A stretch of DNA of 64,000 bases from an uncultured Allomuricauda sp. (GTDB taxonomy: Bacteria; Bacteroidota; Bacteroidia; Flavobacteriales; Flavobacteriaceae). Below the pieces are notes generated by a model. It had not been told where the DNA came from, made no database searches, and saw only the letters and a list, made by a program, of their open reading frames with translations. Shown one piece after another: positions 30,449 to 41,189 of this stretch. The stretch covers positions 30,922-94,921 of the forward strand of contig NZ_CAKZYF010000216.1 in NCBI RefSeq assembly GCF_937884665.1, written 5' to 3'. A program made the position numbers and the translations under genes. The first letter of the stretch is position 1, and the number at the start of each line of letters is the position of its first letter.

Positions 30449-31333
30449 TCAAAAGAAAGAAATTGTCCTTTGAGGAAACGGAATGTCTATCCCTTCTTGA
30501 TCAAAACGCAATTTTATTATTTTGTTGAATTCCCTCTTCACTGCCCACTGCTGCCCAGCGACAGTTTTTAGCCTAACCTTGATAACAACTCCATTTTCCC
30601 CTAATTCATCAACCCCAAAAATTTCAATGTTTTCCAAAAGCATTTCACCCCATTCTGGATGTTCCTTTAATTCGTTTCCTATCTGGCCAATAATTTTCTG
30701 GACTTGCTCCACATCCTCTTTGTACGCTATACTTATATCATGGACCGTGGCAGACCATTCTTTCGTCAAATTGGATAGTTTATCAATTTTTCCATTTTGG
30801 AATATATGGGTGGCTCCCGAAAAATCACGTAGGGTAATGGTTCTCAGATTGATGTTTTCCACAACTCCAGATTCTCCATTTATTCGGGTAACATCGCCCA
30901 CTCGGATACGGTCCTCCAGCAACAGAAAGAATCCAGAAATCGCATCACGAACCAACTCTTGAGCGCCAAAACTTATCGCCAGGCTCAACACTCCTGCACT
31001 GGCAATTACCGTAGTCAAATCAAACCCCATTATTTTAAGCGCGGTAATTATGAATATGGCCCAAAGGATAGAGTTGCCCACAGTTTTTAGTACTCCAACC
31101 ATGGTTGAGGCCCGTTTGTTGTTTTCAACCGAATCTTCTTGTATTTCTTTCGATTTATCTTCAATTCTTTTCTCAAAACGTCTGATTGTTTTATTGAGCA
31201 GGTAACGGATGAGAACAAAAAGTAAAAAACTGAAAAAGAGTTCAGGTACGACTTGAAATAACCAGTCTACCGCAGAAACTAGCAAAGCATCCATCTTATC
31301 CTTGTTAAACAAGGCATGTATTGTATCGGCCAT
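30449..31333 (-). CDS. MscS-family mechanosensitive channel
   Basis: AGVLSLAISFGAQELVRDAISGFFLLLEDRIRVGDVTRINGESGVVENINLRTITLRD. Confidence 0.9.
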   Translation of the reverse strand: MADTIHALFNKDKMDALLVSAVDWLFQVVPELFFSFLLFVLIRYLLNKTIRRFEKRIEDKSKEIQEDSVENNKRASTMVGVLKTVGNSILWAIFIITALKIMGFDLTTVIASAGVLSLAISFGAQELVRDAISGFFLLLEDRIRVGDVTRINGESGVVENINLRTITLRDFSGATHIFQNGKIDKLSNLTKEWSATVHDISIAYKEDVEQVQKIIGQIGNELKEHPEWGEMLLENIEIFGVDELGENGVVIKVRLKTVAGQQWAVKREFNKIIKLRFDQEGIDIPFPQRTISFF

Positions 31334-31492
31334 CTTTTTTGTATTAATAAGTTAAACGCTACAATTTAAAAACGACCTATTGAATTTCCTGAATAAACCT
31401 GCCCTTTTGAAAACCTTAATTGGACTTTAAACAAGAAATACAACCTTAGGTTCCCTTCCAATAAGCTGATAACGCAGCTATTTTTTCATGGA

Positions 31493-32050
31493 TTATCTTA
31501 ATCTTTTTAGTTGTAGGGAAAAATAAATTTGAAAGACGCCAATGGATATGAACGCCAAACCAGTCCAAATGACCAGGGTCATGCCGGCAAGTGATGGATT
31601 TGCAATCAGTCCTAAAGAAAACAGAAATCCCAAAATTCCCAAAAATATGGACCATCCCCAACCCTGCGTTCCACCCCTTCTTAGTTCTATGGCATATCCT
31701 ATTGCAGCTACAGCTCTGAAAAGCATAAAAAACCCAACAAAAAGGGGAAGAATCGTAATTGAAATTTCAGGGCGAACCAATAAAAGAAAACCAATGGCAA
31801 CATTCACAACTCCAGAGACCAAAATCCAGCCCCAGTTATTGATTCTTTTGCGATTGGCCAAGGAAGCACTTAGCTCAAAAAATCCTGTAATGAGAAAGGA
31901 CCAGCTAAAAATGAGGCTAAGGGACAAATAGGACTCCAATGGATTTGATAATGTATAGCCTCCAATTACTATAAATATTACTCCCACAAGTGCCAATAGG
32001 TACCAGTACTTTACCGATTTTTTTACGGTTTCATTGAAGATTGAATCCAT
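31493..32050 (-). CDS. HdeD-family (DUF308) membrane protein
   Basis: Six hydrophobic helices; WYLLALVGVIFIVIGGYTLSNPLESYLSLSLIFSWSFLITGFFEL. Confidence 0.82.
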   Translation of the reverse strand: MDSIFNETVKKSVKYWYLLALVGVIFIVIGGYTLSNPLESYLSLSLIFSWSFLITGFFELSASLANRKRINNWGWILVSGVVNVAIGFLLLVRPEISITILPLFVGFFMLFRAVAAIGYAIELRRGGTQGWGWSIFLGILGFLFSLGLIANPSLAGMTLVIWTGLAFISIGVFQIYFSLQLKRLR

Positions 32051-32088
32051 ATTCTTGGGTTTTAGTTGTAGATGCCTGTTTATTCCTT

Positions 32089-32132
32089 TAAAGGTTGGGA
32101 ATCTTTGGCATTTTAAGCTTGAATAAATTCAA
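32089..32132 (-). promoter_or_regulatory. Palindrome + -7 promoter of the HdeD-like gene
   Basis: TTGAATAAATTCAA (32119-32132); minus-strand AACCTTTA starts 29.5 nt from the centre. Confidence 0.55.
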
Positions 32133-32260
32133 TATCTAAAACCCATTTGCGGAAAAGGGTTACGTAAATTTTGCCAGTGTAAAACATAAAGGCGCCTGTC
32201 CCGATTATCCGGGCGTGTGGGTCATTTCACTGAATACACCGGAGACCATAGAAGCCGTAA

Positions 32261-32809
32261 CTATCTTATTTTACTTAGCCATTCTGCCGATCCTCCCATA
32301 AACTCCGCGATATACTTCGCGGGTACCCTGCGAACTACCTCATTACATTCTTCCAACAAATATTGAAACAAATCCTTGCTGCCGAGCGTTACCTGCTTCG
32401 TATGGAATTCACTTAAGGTCAGTATCACATATTCCCTTTCGGCCTCGTAGGCTTTCCTTAACTTATCATCCTTCTCCAGGGCATTGAGTATAGCTTCCTT
32501 TTTAACCACGGCAACCTCAGATTTCATTATGGCCTTTAGTTGACATTCTGATTTAGAATCACTGAAATAACTGCTCAGAACGGTCATCATAGGGTGGAAT
32601 TTCTCCAAGTAAAAATTGACGGTTCTAAATTTTTCTGTCTTTAGGTTGTACTGCTGGCACACAAACCCTCCTTTGAGGATCAAGAACACTTTATTGCTTT
32701 TTTCTCCCAGATTGACCGCACATTGATGGGTTTTAAAAGTAAGTGGCTTTCCGTTTTTTTTGATGAATTCAATCAACTCGTGTTTGCGGTATCTACTTTG
32801 ATCGGGCAT
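32261..32809 (-). CDS. Crp/Fnr-type small regulator
   Basis: Cyclic-nucleotide-binding-like fold; terminal VPAKYIAEFMGGSAEWLSKIR. Confidence 0.7.
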   Translation of the reverse strand: MPDQSRYRKHELIEFIKKNGKPLTFKTHQCAVNLGEKSNKVFLILKGGFVCQQYNLKTEKFRTVNFYLEKFHPMMTVLSSYFSDSKSECQLKAIMKSEVAVVKKEAILNALEKDDKLRKAYEAEREYVILTLSEFHTKQVTLGSKDLFQYLLEECNEVVRRVPAKYIAEFMGGSAEWLSKIR

Positions 32810-32955
32810 TTATCGAAACGCATTGAGGTTTATACCAATCCTAAATGTTATAGTATATAGGAGCTGGAATAGCTACATAATACTTTACTTATACTCTTTT
32901 TCTCACAAAAATGACTTGTGTAGTGCTTTCTATGCCCCAAAAATGGCCATCCCTT

Positions 32956-32999
32956 CAAACTTATCGGTATAGCCCACTTTTTGTCTTGAATTAATTCAA
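32956..32999 (-). promoter_or_regulatory. Palindrome + -7 promoter facing the 32261-32809 regulator
   Basis: TTGAATTAATTCAA (32986-32999); minus-strand TAAGTTTG (perfect TAnnTTTG) starts 29.5 nt from the centre. Confidence 0.65.
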
Positions 33000-33400
33000 C
33001 TCCTTCAATAATTTAACAATTCACTTTAAAAAAGTTACATTCTCGCTCTATTCACTACTATTCCCCTCTGAAGTTGAATTCTTGAACGACCTTAAACCTG
33101 TTTAATCCCTCGAAAGAGTTTCTTGCTAATCCTAGCATCGGTCGGTTTTCAACGACTATAAAATTCAGAATAATCGCCTGCATTATAAGGTCTTTGCACT
33201 ACTTGAAATCCTTAAGCCCGATTAACTGTTTATTTACTAGACCGTAATGATTAAAATCATCCCTTTGTGACTGGTTTGGTAAAAGAACAAGGGGAACTCA
33301 AGTTTTACGCAGAAATGGGTCGCTATATATTTTCCCCGGCAACTTCCAAAAAAAGGATATACCCCACTCATTTCCTTATCGTTTTCAAGGAAATTTCAAC

Positions 33401-33444
33401 TTGAATTAATTCAATTTTAGAATTATTAATTGTTGATATTTTCA
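33401..33444 (+). promoter_or_regulatory. Palindrome + -7 promoter of the 33484-34671 regulator pair
   Basis: TTGAATTAATTCAA (33401-33414); TATTTTCA at 33437. Confidence 0.6.
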
Positions 33445-33483
33445 ACCGTTATATAGAAATCATTTCACGGTTCCAACATACTT

Positions 33484-34077
33484 ATGGTCGATGCGTTCAA
33501 AAGTAAAATTGAGAATTATGTCAAAGTCAGTGATGCATTTTATGGAGAATTAAAGCGTTCGTGCAAGCCGTTGTCGCTAAAGAAAAATGAGGTTTTGGTA
33601 CAACATGGGGGAATCTACAGAAAAGCCTTTTTTCTGGTGAATGGCAGTTTTAAATCTTCCTTGCTTACACCGGAAGGGTCTCTCAAAACTACTTGGTTCT
33701 ACTTTGATAATCTTTTTAACATCATTCCCATAAAAGACAGTTTTCTTTCGGGCAAACCTACCAAATATGAAGTAAAAGCTCTGGAAGACTCCAGTTTACT
33801 GGAGCTTGATGCAAACACCATAAACGCGTGGTTGGAAAATTATCCCGAGTTCAATGTGTTTTTTAGAATGGATATGATAAATGATTTTACCTTGAGCGAA
33901 GAAATCAGGACACACCTCATTTGCTACACAAAAAAAGACTTTTTGAAATATTTACAAGAAAAATTTCCGATAATTGTTTCAAGAACACCATCTCATGCTT
34001 TGGCAGATTTTATGGGTATCACACCAGAATGGTATTCAAAACTTAAAAAAGATTTAGCCCAACCCAAGGATTTATAA
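33484..34077 (+). CDS. Crp/Fnr-type small regulator
   Basis: Bacteroidota Crp-like fold; RTPSHALADFMGITPEWYSKLKKDL. Confidence 0.72.
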   Translation: MVDAFKSKIENYVKVSDAFYGELKRSCKPLSLKKNEVLVQHGGIYRKAFFLVNGSFKSSLLTPEGSLKTTWFYFDNLFNIIPIKDSFLSGKPTKYEVKALEDSSLLELDANTINAWLENYPEFNVFFRMDMINDFTLSEEIRTHLICYTKKDFLKYLQEKFPIIVSRTPSHALADFMGITPEWYSKLKKDLAQPKDL

Positions 34078-34086
34078 GAAAAACCA

Positions 34087-34671
34087 ATGATAGAAAAACT
34101 AAAGGCGAAATTTGATGGACAATTCAGGATGTCTGAACCGCTTTGGACAGAAATTAAAGCAAATGCCAAAGAGATTTTTTTAGAAAAGAACGAGGCGTTG
34201 GTCCCTTACAGCAGCCTAAAAAAAGCCGCTTACATGATTGTCCAAGGATCTCTGAAACAGTCTATTATCGATTCCTCAGGAGAGAAAACAACGACCTGGT
34301 TTTTCTTTGAGCATATTTTTGATGTTGCTGTTTGCTTGGACAGCTATATTTTGCAGGAACACACGAAGTATGAAATAACTGCGCTGGAAAAATCTTGGGT
34401 CTACCAAATAAGAAAGGATAAAGTGGATGACTGGTGCCAAAGATTTCCTGAATTCAATACGTTTTATCGGGAAGATATCCTCAATTCCTTCTTTTTGGCC
34501 ACGGAAATCAAAAATCACATGGCCTCCCATACGCCAGCCGAATTTGTGCACTACCTTCAAAAGTACTATCCTGAAATCATTGCTAAAGTACCTTCTAAAT
34601 ACCTCGCAGAGTTTATGGGCATAACTGCCGAATGGTTGAGCAAAATCAAAAAAACTATTTCTAAAGAGTAA
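34087..34671 (+). CDS. Crp/Fnr-type small regulator, paralogue
   Basis: Same architecture; KVPSKYLAEFMGITAEWLSKIKK; 9-bp gap to the previous gene. Confidence 0.72.
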   Translation: MIEKLKAKFDGQFRMSEPLWTEIKANAKEIFLEKNEALVPYSSLKKAAYMIVQGSLKQSIIDSSGEKTTTWFFFEHIFDVAVCLDSYILQEHTKYEITALEKSWVYQIRKDKVDDWCQRFPEFNTFYREDILNSFFLATEIKNHMASHTPAEFVHYLQKYYPEIIAKVPSKYLAEFMGITAEWLSKIKKTISKE

Positions 34672-34779
34672 AAGTGGGCCTAACACAGGGGTGACAATTA
34701 AGTTGCCAGAAACCAATAGAATCCCTGAATCCTCATTTTCTTTAGAAACTACTACAAATCCCGTTTGGACCGAAAGATG

Positions 34780-34823
34780 TTGAATTAATTCAATGCACTT
34801 GGATTTTTTTGTTTTTAGCTTTA
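34780..34823 (+). promoter_or_regulatory. Palindrome + -7 promoter of the DUF5706-like gene
   Basis: TTGAATTAATTCAA (34780-34793); TAGCTTTA at 34816. Confidence 0.6.
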
Positions 34824-34898
34824 ACAGATTGAAGATGAAATACATGATTTCGCTTCAAGTTCACTGTACCGTGCTTAAACCAGCTAAAATTCTACATA

Positions 34899-35507
34899 AT
34901 GACGAGCCCAATAAACGAACCCGCTATTGAAGAACAAGACCAAGGAATAGATCAAGAACTATTCTGGACAAAAAAAGAACCCCGAAAATCATTATCCACT
35001 TTTTTTAGAAACCAAAACAAGCTAATGGTCAACATGCTCAACATGATGGACCGTAAAGCTTCTATGATGATACGCATCAATTCTACCCTTGTTTCAGGAA
35101 TTGTGGTCTTTTTCGAGCATATATCCCAAATAAAAGGTGGAAAAGTCATCGGAATCGTCGTCGTGGTTTTTTCATTCATATCCCTGGTATCCGCCGTCTT
35201 CGCCGCTCGACCGCCTATAACCAAATTTTCCAAGGATTTTAGAAAAAAGATTGGCGCAAAGTATCCAAGGATCTCAAAAAACATATTCATGGTAGGGCTT
35301 ACCTCTAATTTAAAACTTGAAGAATATGAAGATTCCTATAATGAATTGGTCAATAGTCAAGAACTTCAAATAGGAAATCAAATACGGACCCATTATGTTT
35401 TTGAGAGCGAGTTAAAAAAGGGGTTCAAAATGCTGGAGTTTTCATACAATGCCTTCTTGGTCGGCTTTGTACTTGCAGTGGTCATTTTTCTGTTTAATCA
35501 AATTTAA
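34899..35507 (+). CDS. Pycsar-effector-like (DUF5706) membrane protein
   Basis: NQNKLMVNMLNMMDRKASMMIRINSTLVSGIVVFF + second TM + SKDFRKKIGAKYP + C-terminal TM, resembling the DUF5706 layout. Confidence 0.6.
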   Translation: MTSPINEPAIEEQDQGIDQELFWTKKEPRKSLSTFFRNQNKLMVNMLNMMDRKASMMIRINSTLVSGIVVFFEHISQIKGGKVIGIVVVVFSFISLVSAVFAARPPITKFSKDFRKKIGAKYPRISKNIFMVGLTSNLKLEEYEDSYNELVNSQELQIGNQIRTHYVFESELKKGFKMLEFSYNAFLVGFVLAVVIFLFNQI

Positions 35508-35519
35508 ATCACTGACGTC

Positions 35520-38500
35520 ATGAAAAAGAGTACACTATTGATCGGTATGACCTGTCTGCTGTTGGGTTGCGCTACCTATAAAACGAAAACGAAACCTGGC
35601 GACACTTCTAACACCACCCCGTCTTCAAATGTGCCAGACCAGAGCATTATGATATTCGGGAACCTTATAAATGGAAAAGATGTTGATCTGGGCGAAGTTT
35701 TATCCAAAAAAAACGGTATTGCCAAAAACCTTAATAAAAATACCACAGTTGTTTTTTTGGGAAACTCCCTTTCAGGAAGCCCCTCTAAAAGGGCCAATCC
35801 ATCCAAAGAAAACCTTTCACAACAAGCATTGAATTATCGGGAGCTATTGGATGGAGCAAGTGATAATGTTGTGTTCATACCGGGAAAGGCCGAGTGGGAA
35901 AACGGTGTGGATTGGGTAGAAAACACCGAGAAAAGTGTTGATGGAACATTTGGGAAAAATGCTCTCTTACCCGAGAATGGCTGTCCGTTGGATTCTAAGA
36001 AAATAGGGGACGAAGTTTTATTGATAACCGTAGATAGCCAATGGTATCTAAACGATTGGAACAAGTATCCCAAAATAAACGACAATTGTGAAATTAAGGA
36101 TAGGGAAAAGTTCTTCAACGAATTTGAAAGTTTGGTCAAGAAGAATATCGATAAGGTTTTGGTAATCGCCGTACACCATCCGGTTTTGAGCAATGGAAAT
36201 TTTGGAGGACAATACTCCTTGGGACAAAATCTGACGCCCCTGCCCATACTTGGCTCAATAAAGACCCTTTCCACAAAACTTGGTGGTTTCACTACAGACC
36301 ATCTCCAAAATGAAAAATACCGTTCCTTTCGAAAAAGGTTGATCACCCTCTCCCGATACAACGAAAACGTGATTTTCGTTTCTGCCCATGAACAGAATCT
36401 ACAGCATGTTTTCCAAGATGATGTGCATCAGGTGATCAGTGGTTCCCTAACTCGGGCAAAACCTGTAAGACTTATGGATAATGGTCTTTTTGCAAGCGGA
36501 GGCCACGGCTATTCACGTATCGATTTTTACAAAAACGGCAGAACTGTCCTTAATTTTTATGACGATTTGGGCACATTGCTGTATGGCAACGAAATCTTCG
36601 AGAGCGAGCCGGATATTTATCAATTTGAAGGAAAAGAGGTGTTCCCCTCAGATACCATCGCGTCAATTTACAAACCTGAGGATACGGAGAAATCTGGTTT
36701 TCACGAGTGGTTTTGGGGAGAACGGTACCGTAAATATTATGCCACTCCAATATCGGTACCCATCATTGATTTGGATACCCTATTTGGTGGAATGACCGTT
36801 TTACGTAAAGGAGGAGGACATCAATCCAAATCCTTACGTTTAAGAAATAAAAAGGGGCAAGAATACGTGCTCCGCGCTTTGGAAAAAAGTGCGGAAGCCT
36901 ATTTACAGGCCATTGTCTCTAAAGAAGAATATATTATTGGACGTGTAAAGGGCACCTCCCCAGAGCGAATCCTCAAAGACTTCTACACAGGCTCCCACCC
37001 TTATGCTCCATTTATCGTTTCCCATTTAGCGGATGCCATAGATATCTACCATACAAATCCAGAGCTGTGCTACATTCCAAAGCAAAACGTTTTGGGGAAA
37101 TATAACGAGGAGTTTGGAGACAAGCTTTTTATGATCGAAGAACGAGTAACTGATGGCCATGGTGATAAAGCAAGTTTTGGCTTCGCCGATACCATATTGG
37201 GAACAGATGACTTGATCGCCAACCTTGCTTCCGACGAAAAGTATGAAGTGGACTTGGACACCTATGTCAGGGCACGTTTGTTCGACATGTTATTGGGCGA
37301 CTGGGATAGGCACGACGATCAGTGGCGCTGGGCAGAATTCAAAGAAGAGAAAAAAGGAAAAGTTATCTACCGACCCATACCCAGGGATAGAGACCAAGTG
37401 TTTTCGATAATGGGCGACGGATTCTTAATGGGCACTGTTACCCGAGTTTTGCCCAGTTTACGATTAATGGAAGGATTTGACGAGGAGATACGTAGCGTAA
37501 AAGGCTTCAATTCATCGCCAAAGACCTTTTCCTTGGACATGCTCTTACTACCGGAAACCACAGAGGAACAATGGATTGCACAGGCCAAGCAAATCCAACA
37601 AAGAATCGATACAGAAACCGTAGATAGGGCCCTCGGACAGTTCCCCATGGAAATTCAAGATGAAACCAACGCTTGGATAAAAAAAGCACTGCTGTCCCGA
37701 AAAAATGACTTGGTTGAAACAGCTTAAGAATACTTCAAGGTCATCAATCGTATTTCCGTTGTCATCGGCACCGACAAGGATGATTATTTCCAAATTGAGG
37801 ATCTTGGAAAAGGCAGTACAAAAGTAGAGGGATACCGTATCATAAAAGGAAAAAAAGAAGTGAAGTTTTTTGATAAGACCTACCATCGAAAAACCACAAA
37901 AGAAATCTGGATTTACGGACTGGACGACAGAGACGAGTTTAAAGTAATCGGAAATAGCGAAAGAGGTCCTAAAATACGGTTGATAGGCGGTCTTAACAAC
38001 GACGTGTACGATATATCCAAACGAAGACAAGTATTTGTTTACGATTACAAATCAAAAAAGAATACATTCAAGTCAAAAAATGGTAAAATAAGACGTGACG
38101 ATGATTACGAGGTAAACACCTACAATCCTTTCAATGTCAAGGAAGACCAAAATATTTTCCTTCCTTTTATAGGATTTAATCCAGACGATGGCATTCAACT
38201 GTTGGCCACCAACACCTATATCCATAACGGATTTATAAAGGATCCGTTTACCAGTCAACACAAAATATCGGCGGGTTTTTATTTTGCTACCAGTGGATTT
38301 GACATTTCATACCAAGGGGACTTCGCAAGATTTATTGGAAAAGGTTTTTTACGGATACGGGCAACGCTGACCAGTCCCAATTTCACGACCAATTTTTTCG
38401 GATTGGGAAACGAGACGCCCAATTTTGATGATGACCTTGACCTTGATTTTAACCGGGTCAAGATTGAAACCTTTGCATTTGAACCTTCACTGGTGTGGAA

Positions 38501-39188
38501 CGGGGAGCATGGCAGTTCGTTTAGTATAGGAGCTTCCTATGAACAAGTCTCCGTAGAAGAAACAGAAAATAGGTTCATTGAAACCTTTTATGACGCCAAT
38601 CCCAATATTGATAATGATAATGACTTTCTGGGAGTGCATTCGGAATATAGTTATGAAAACCTGAACAACAAGGCCTTTCCGACCCTAGGTTTGTCTTTCG
38701 CACTTAAATCGGGGTATAAATGGAATATTTCCGACGGGGATGATGCCTTTGGATATATTATCCCAGAACTGGACTTTCACTATCCGTTGCTTTCCTCTGG
38801 AAGTATCATATTTTCTTCGCGATTGGGAGGACAAATAAATTTTGGCGACGATTTCCAATTCTTTCAAGGGGCCAATCTAGGTGCAGAAAATGGCCTTAGA
38901 GGCTATCGATTTCAACGTTTTACAGGGAAGAGGTCGTTTTATCAATCCTCAGATTTAAAAATTGTGGCCGGGTCCCTAAAAACCAGTTTCATTCCTTTGT
39001 ATTTAGGGGTCTACGGTGGGTTTGATTATGGTAGGGTATGGGTGGCCAATGATGATTCCAATGTTTGGAATACTTCTTTCGGAGGAGGTTTCTTTGTCAA
39101 TGGGATTGGTTTGATTACCTTACATGCAGGGCTTTTTAACAGTGATGATGGCAACAGACTGAATGTTGGTTTTTCTATGGGTTTCTAA
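35520..39188 (+). pseudogene. Metallophosphoesterase + surface-antigen/BamA-like barrel gene interrupted by in-frame TAA at 37725-37727
   Basis: ORFs 35520-37727 and 37860-39188 share a frame and are joined by open sequence ETA*EYFKVINRISVVIGTDKDDYFQIEDLGKGSTKVEGYRIIKGKKEVKFF. Confidence 0.7.
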
Positions 39189-39272
39189 GCTCTTGATCAA
39201 AGTTTGAAGTAGTAAGAACGGAAATCAATGCAAGATTTCAAAAAGTACCGAACGCCGGGTTAAAAGTCTTCC

Positions 39273-40523
39273 ATGGACACGTATACGATTATAGGGGTAC
39301 TGATAATATTTACAGCATTATCAGGATACGTAAACGCTAGATTTTTTAAACTTCCGAACACCATCGGGCTCATGTTGGTGACCTTGCTGTATACGCTCGT
39401 CGTAATCCTTTTAAGCTACTTTGACGACAGCTTGCTCAACGCAGAGATTGAATTGGTCTCAAAGATAGATTTTAGCAAGGTCTTGATGGATTACATGCTT
39501 AGCTTCATCCTTTTTGCCGGTGCGCTCCACACTGATTTTCAGCAGTTAAAATCCCAAGCTTGGCCCATTTTCTTTTTTGCTACGTTCGGTGTGCTTACCT
39601 CAACCTTTCTCATTGGCTCCGCTACTTATTTTCTACTGCCCTACTTGGGAATTTCTGCAAAATACACCTATTGCCTTCTTTTTGGCGCGCTCATCTCACC
39701 AACCGATCCCATATCCGTTCTTGGGATCCTGAAGAAAGCCAATGTGCCCAAAAAACTCGAAATCAAAATCGTTGGAGAATCGTTGTTCAATGACGGGGTT
39801 GGGGTAGTTATCTTTTTAACCTTGTTCAGTATAGCGTCTTCAGCGGGTAATCCTATAAATCCCGTCGATATCTTGGAACTTTTCGGAATAGAAGTTATTG
39901 GCGGATTGGTTCTGGGGTTCGTTTCAGGTTGGATTGCGGTATTGATGCTGAAATCAATCGATGATTTTAGCACAGAAATCATAATTACCATCGCCCTGGT
40001 CATGTTTGGAACGATAACCGCTGAAAAATTACACCTCTCTGCCCCATTGGCCATGGTTGCCGCGGGCTTAATGCTGGGTAATGATAAAACCCGAAATAAA
40101 GCCATGTCTGACGAAACACAATTTAATCTGGATAAATTTTGGGAACTGGTGGACATCATACTGAACTCCTTGCTGTTTGTTTTGATTGGGATGGAAATCC
40201 TGGTGCTTACCTACAATATCAATTACATTCTTGCAGGAGTTATCGCCTTACCCATAGTTCTCTTGAGCAGATACCTCTCTTTATTTTTACCCGTGGAAAT
40301 CTTCAAAAGAAAGCTGGACTTCGTTCCATACACAAAAACAATAATGACCTGGGGCGGTTTACGTGGGGGGATCTCAATTGCTCTCGCTTTAAGTTTACAA
40401 GACTACATGGAACGGGATTTGTTCCTAATCATGACCTATATCGTGGTTTGCTTTTCTATTCTGGTCCAGGGCCTGACAATTCAAAAACTGGTGAAACGAT
40501 TGCTGCCAACCTCTGGGGAATAA
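39273..40523 (+). CDS. CPA1/NhaP-type cation:proton antiporter
   Basis: FGALISPTDPISVLGILKKANVPKKLEIKIVGESLFNDGVGVVIF. Confidence 0.9.
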   Translation: MDTYTIIGVLIIFTALSGYVNARFFKLPNTIGLMLVTLLYTLVVILLSYFDDSLLNAEIELVSKIDFSKVLMDYMLSFILFAGALHTDFQQLKSQAWPIFFFATFGVLTSTFLIGSATYFLLPYLGISAKYTYCLLFGALISPTDPISVLGILKKANVPKKLEIKIVGESLFNDGVGVVIFLTLFSIASSAGNPINPVDILELFGIEVIGGLVLGFVSGWIAVLMLKSIDDFSTEIIITIALVMFGTITAEKLHLSAPLAMVAAGLMLGNDKTRNKAMSDETQFNLDKFWELVDIILNSLLFVLIGMEILVLTYNINYILAGVIALPIVLLSRYLSLFLPVEIFKRKLDFVPYTKTIMTWGGLRGGISIALALSLQDYMERDLFLIMTYIVVCFSILVQGLTIQKLVKRLLPTSGE

Positions 40524-40558
40524 GCAGCTAAAATCCTGTTTTGCCTGCTTTTATTTTG

Positions 40559-40602
40559 TTGAATTACTTCAATGCACAGGGAGATACTCTTTTCTACTTT
40601 AA
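40559..40602 (+). promoter_or_regulatory. Palindrome + -7 promoter of the 40618 gene
   Basis: TTGAATTACTTCAA (40559-40572); TACTTTAA at 40595. Confidence 0.55.
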
Positions 40603-40617
40603 ACAAAAATTCAAACG

Positions 40618-41040
40618 ATGAGCGAGAGGCTGGAACTATTGAAAAACAAATTCGAAAAACGATTGAAGAAGTTTAAGGACCGGACTATTCTCGTGAAAGA
40701 GAACATTCGTGCCGCTGCGGAAAACAGGAACGCAAAGGACTTGAAATCCAGTTTTTTTGAAGGGAAAAACAAGTCAAACAAACGCAACAGCTTTAATAAA
40801 GCTAGAAAAAAGGTGAAAACTGCAAAAAAGAACCTCAGAACCTGTTTGGCTGAAGGAAGATTTGAAAATGAACTCGATGGAATCAGAGGGTGTTCCGAAA
40901 AATACGAGGAGGTCGCGATAGCGTATTTGAACTTGGCCCATTTTTGCCTACAAAAAACAGAACTAGCAGCTATCAAAGCCCTAGAAGCCACTATGGCAGC
41001 TAATGAACAGAACCATTTAGAGGAAAGCGATTTGGACTAG
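40618..41040 (+). CDS. Small, very basic helical protein of unknown function
   Basis: 140 aa, lysine-rich N-terminal half, acidic C-terminus; own promoter-like element. Confidence 0.6.
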   Translation: MSERLELLKNKFEKRLKKFKDRTILVKENIRAAAENRNAKDLKSSFFEGKNKSNKRNSFNKARKKVKTAKKNLRTCLAEGRFENELDGIRGCSEKYEEVAIAYLNLAHFCLQKTELAAIKALEATMAANEQNHLEESDLD

Positions 41041-41189
41041 GCTTTTGGCCGATGGATTTCCTGTGGCGGTGTTTGATTGATTATATGCTATCGGGATCTG
41101 AGAAGCACCACACGTGTTTTTCCCTTCGACCAAAATTTCTAGTTCATTTTACACGATGTATCAACGGATTCATTTGATCAAATAAAATT

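Noticed and set aside
31380-31393. TTGAATTTCCTGAA upstream of mscS as an eighth regulon palindrome
   Set aside because: Second half-site has two mismatches and no TAnnTT element occurs at the 29.5-nt spacing.
32159-32168. TTACGTAAAT as another NarL-like operator
   Set aside because: Only one heptamer; no 7-2-7 partner and not near nitrate genes.
34087-35507. Complete Pycsar anti-phage system (cyclase + effector)
   Set aside because: No nucleotide cyclase domain in the window; the neighbouring Crp-like proteins have HTH tails and no clear cNMP cassette.
39193-39200. TTGATCAA upstream of the antiporter gene (also 41174-41181 before YceI)
   Set aside because: Short 8-bp palindrome, different spacing from FNR sites and no phased -7 element; likely chance.
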